Origin: Candidatus Accumulibacter sp. 66-26
Lineage (GTDB): Bacteria > Pseudomonadota > Gammaproteobacteria > Burkholderiales > Rhodocyclaceae
Assembly (NCBI GenBank): GCA_001897745.1
Contig: MKUH01000025.1
Span: forward strand, 45,987 to 109,986
Length of the DNA stretch: 64,000 nucleotides
Reading direction: 5' to 3'
Under the pieces are notes generated by a model. The model worked only from the letters and a program-made list of their open reading frames with translations. It was not told the origin of the DNA and made no database searches. Positions 63,589 through 64,000 of this stretch are shown one piece after another (position 1 is the stretch's first letter; every line of letters starts with the position of its first letter). Both the position numbers and the translations under genes were made by a program.

Positions 63589-64000
63589 TGCGTCCGCCAA
63601 ACCATTCAGTTATTTTTTTTGCTTCTGGCCATCGAAAAACCTTGGCCAACCACCGAAAGCCCGGGCGGGTAAACAAGACCTGCAAATCTACCTTCAGCGA
63701 TTCAATCTGCTCATCTCGAGCTGCTCGGTCAGACTCTAACTCCCTCACCACCCTTGTCAGCAATTCAATCTGTTGAGCTTGGACTGCTCGATCGGACTCG
63801 GCCTCCCTCGCCATTTTCGTCAGCGATTCAATCTGCTCGCCTCGGGCTGCTCGGTCAGACTCCGACTCTCTCACCATTTTCGTCAGCGATTCAATCTGCT
63901 CGCCTCGGGCTGCTCGGTCAGACTCCGACTCTCTCACCATTTTCGTCAGCGATTCAATCTGCTCGCCTCGGACTGCTCGGTCAGACTCCGACTCTCTCAC
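63581..64000 (-). CDS. C-terminal part of a coiled-coil protein (partial at window edge)
   Basis: The frame is open to the window edge, so the start is outside. At least five copies of a 21-residue unit (ESDRAxRGEQIESLTKMVR) are visible, three heptads each, giving a continuous coiled coil. A short C-terminal tail contains LFTRPGFRWLAKVFRWPEAKK, an aromatic-basic segment that could bind membrane. Coiled coils with such tails occur on enzymes that cap O-antigen chains, for example WbdD, where coil length sets chain length. Upstream sequence would show whether a catalytic domain exists. Confidence 0.8.
   Translation of the reverse strand: MRESESDRAVRGEQIESLTKMVRESESDRAARGEQIESLTKMVRESESDRAARGEQIESLTKMAREAESDRAVQAQQIELLTRVVRELESDRAARDEQIESLKVDLQVLFTRPGFRWLAKVFRWPEAKKITEWFGGRNE
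63695..64000 (-). repeat. Five tandem 63-bp repeats encoding coiled-coil heptads
   Basis: Copies start at 63695, 63758, 63821, 63884 and 63947 on the plus strand, exactly 63 bases apart; the last is cut by the window edge. The copies nearest the edge are almost identical, and those nearest the C-terminus have diverged. In-frame gain or loss of copies would change protein length without breaking the frame. Confidence 0.92.

Noticed and set aside
63695..64000. Regular repeats that might suggest a CRISPR array
   Set aside because: The unit is 63 bp with no unique spacers, is a multiple of three, and is in frame with a coiled-coil protein.

Overview
The window looks like chromosome of a GC-rich betaproteobacterium, most likely from the Rhodocyclales (Azospira/Dechloromonas/Azonexus type). 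This rests on the gene content and order (minDE, dusB-fis-purH-purD, hemC-hemD-hemX-hemY, hemA-prfA-prmC-grxD), the very GC-rich third codon positions, and the number of c-type cytochromes. No database search was possible, so the placement is an inference. No tRNA, rRNA or CRISPR array was seen.

Layout. (1) 1-12.3 kb is housekeeping: the end of minC, minDE, dusB-fis-purH, a PagP-like lipid A acyltransferase, purD, hemF, a small Cys-rich protein, the hemC-hemD-hemX-hemY operon (minus strand) and a TPMT-like methyltransferase. (2) 12.3-21.4 kb is signalling: cytochrome c4 behind a well-formed FNR/ANR-type promoter, a cyclic-nucleotide-gated MscS-like channel with an AlgR/AlgZ-like pair, argH, a Ser/Thr kinase fused to a cyclic-nucleotide domain, and a chemoreceptor. 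(3) 21.4-31.3 kb holds a lipoprotein, an AhpD-like protein, a hydrolase, the hemA-prfA-prmC-grxD group and a sulfate ABC transporter (cysA, cysW, cysT, sbp) with a recognisable promoter. (4) 31.3-42.5 kb is a respiratory island: a Dnr-type Crp/Fnr regulator, a NarX/NarL-like two-component system whose kinase carries a one-base frameshift, then a monoheme cytochrome, an MtrA-type decaheme cytochrome, an MtrB-type outer-membrane barrel, a nine-site multiheme cytochrome fused to a membrane cytochrome b (CbcL-like architecture), a strong terminator and ccmI. (5) 42.5-47.1 kb is a sulfate-activation block with less GC-biased codon use: a TSUP transporter, an N-terminally extended CysD and a fused CysNC. 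(6) 47.1-64 kb is a minus-strand surface-polysaccharide cluster of lower GC: glycosyltransferases, two GMD-family enzymes, a GtrA/GtrB/membrane-GT set, a nucleotidyltransferase, a LegB-like dehydratase, methyltransferases and, at the edge, a coiled-coil protein with five 63-bp repeats. An IS3-family wreck interrupts it and leaves only the first 24 codons of a GDP-fucose synthase.

How it fits together. The most exciting part is 35.5-41.2 kb. A fused multiheme cytochrome c/b in the inner membrane, a periplasmic decaheme, a soluble monoheme carrier and an outer-membrane barrel form a plausible complete electron path between the quinone pool and the cell exterior. No CymA and no outer-surface MtrC/OmcA is seen, so the arrangement differs from the Shewanella system and may run in either direction (Fe(II) oxidation or extracellular reduction). 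Nearby Dnr and NarL-type regulators and an unusual palindrome in front of the cluster suggest redox control. CysNC can make PAPS next to the glycan cluster, which raises the possibility of sulfated polysaccharide, but no sulfotransferase is visible in the window.
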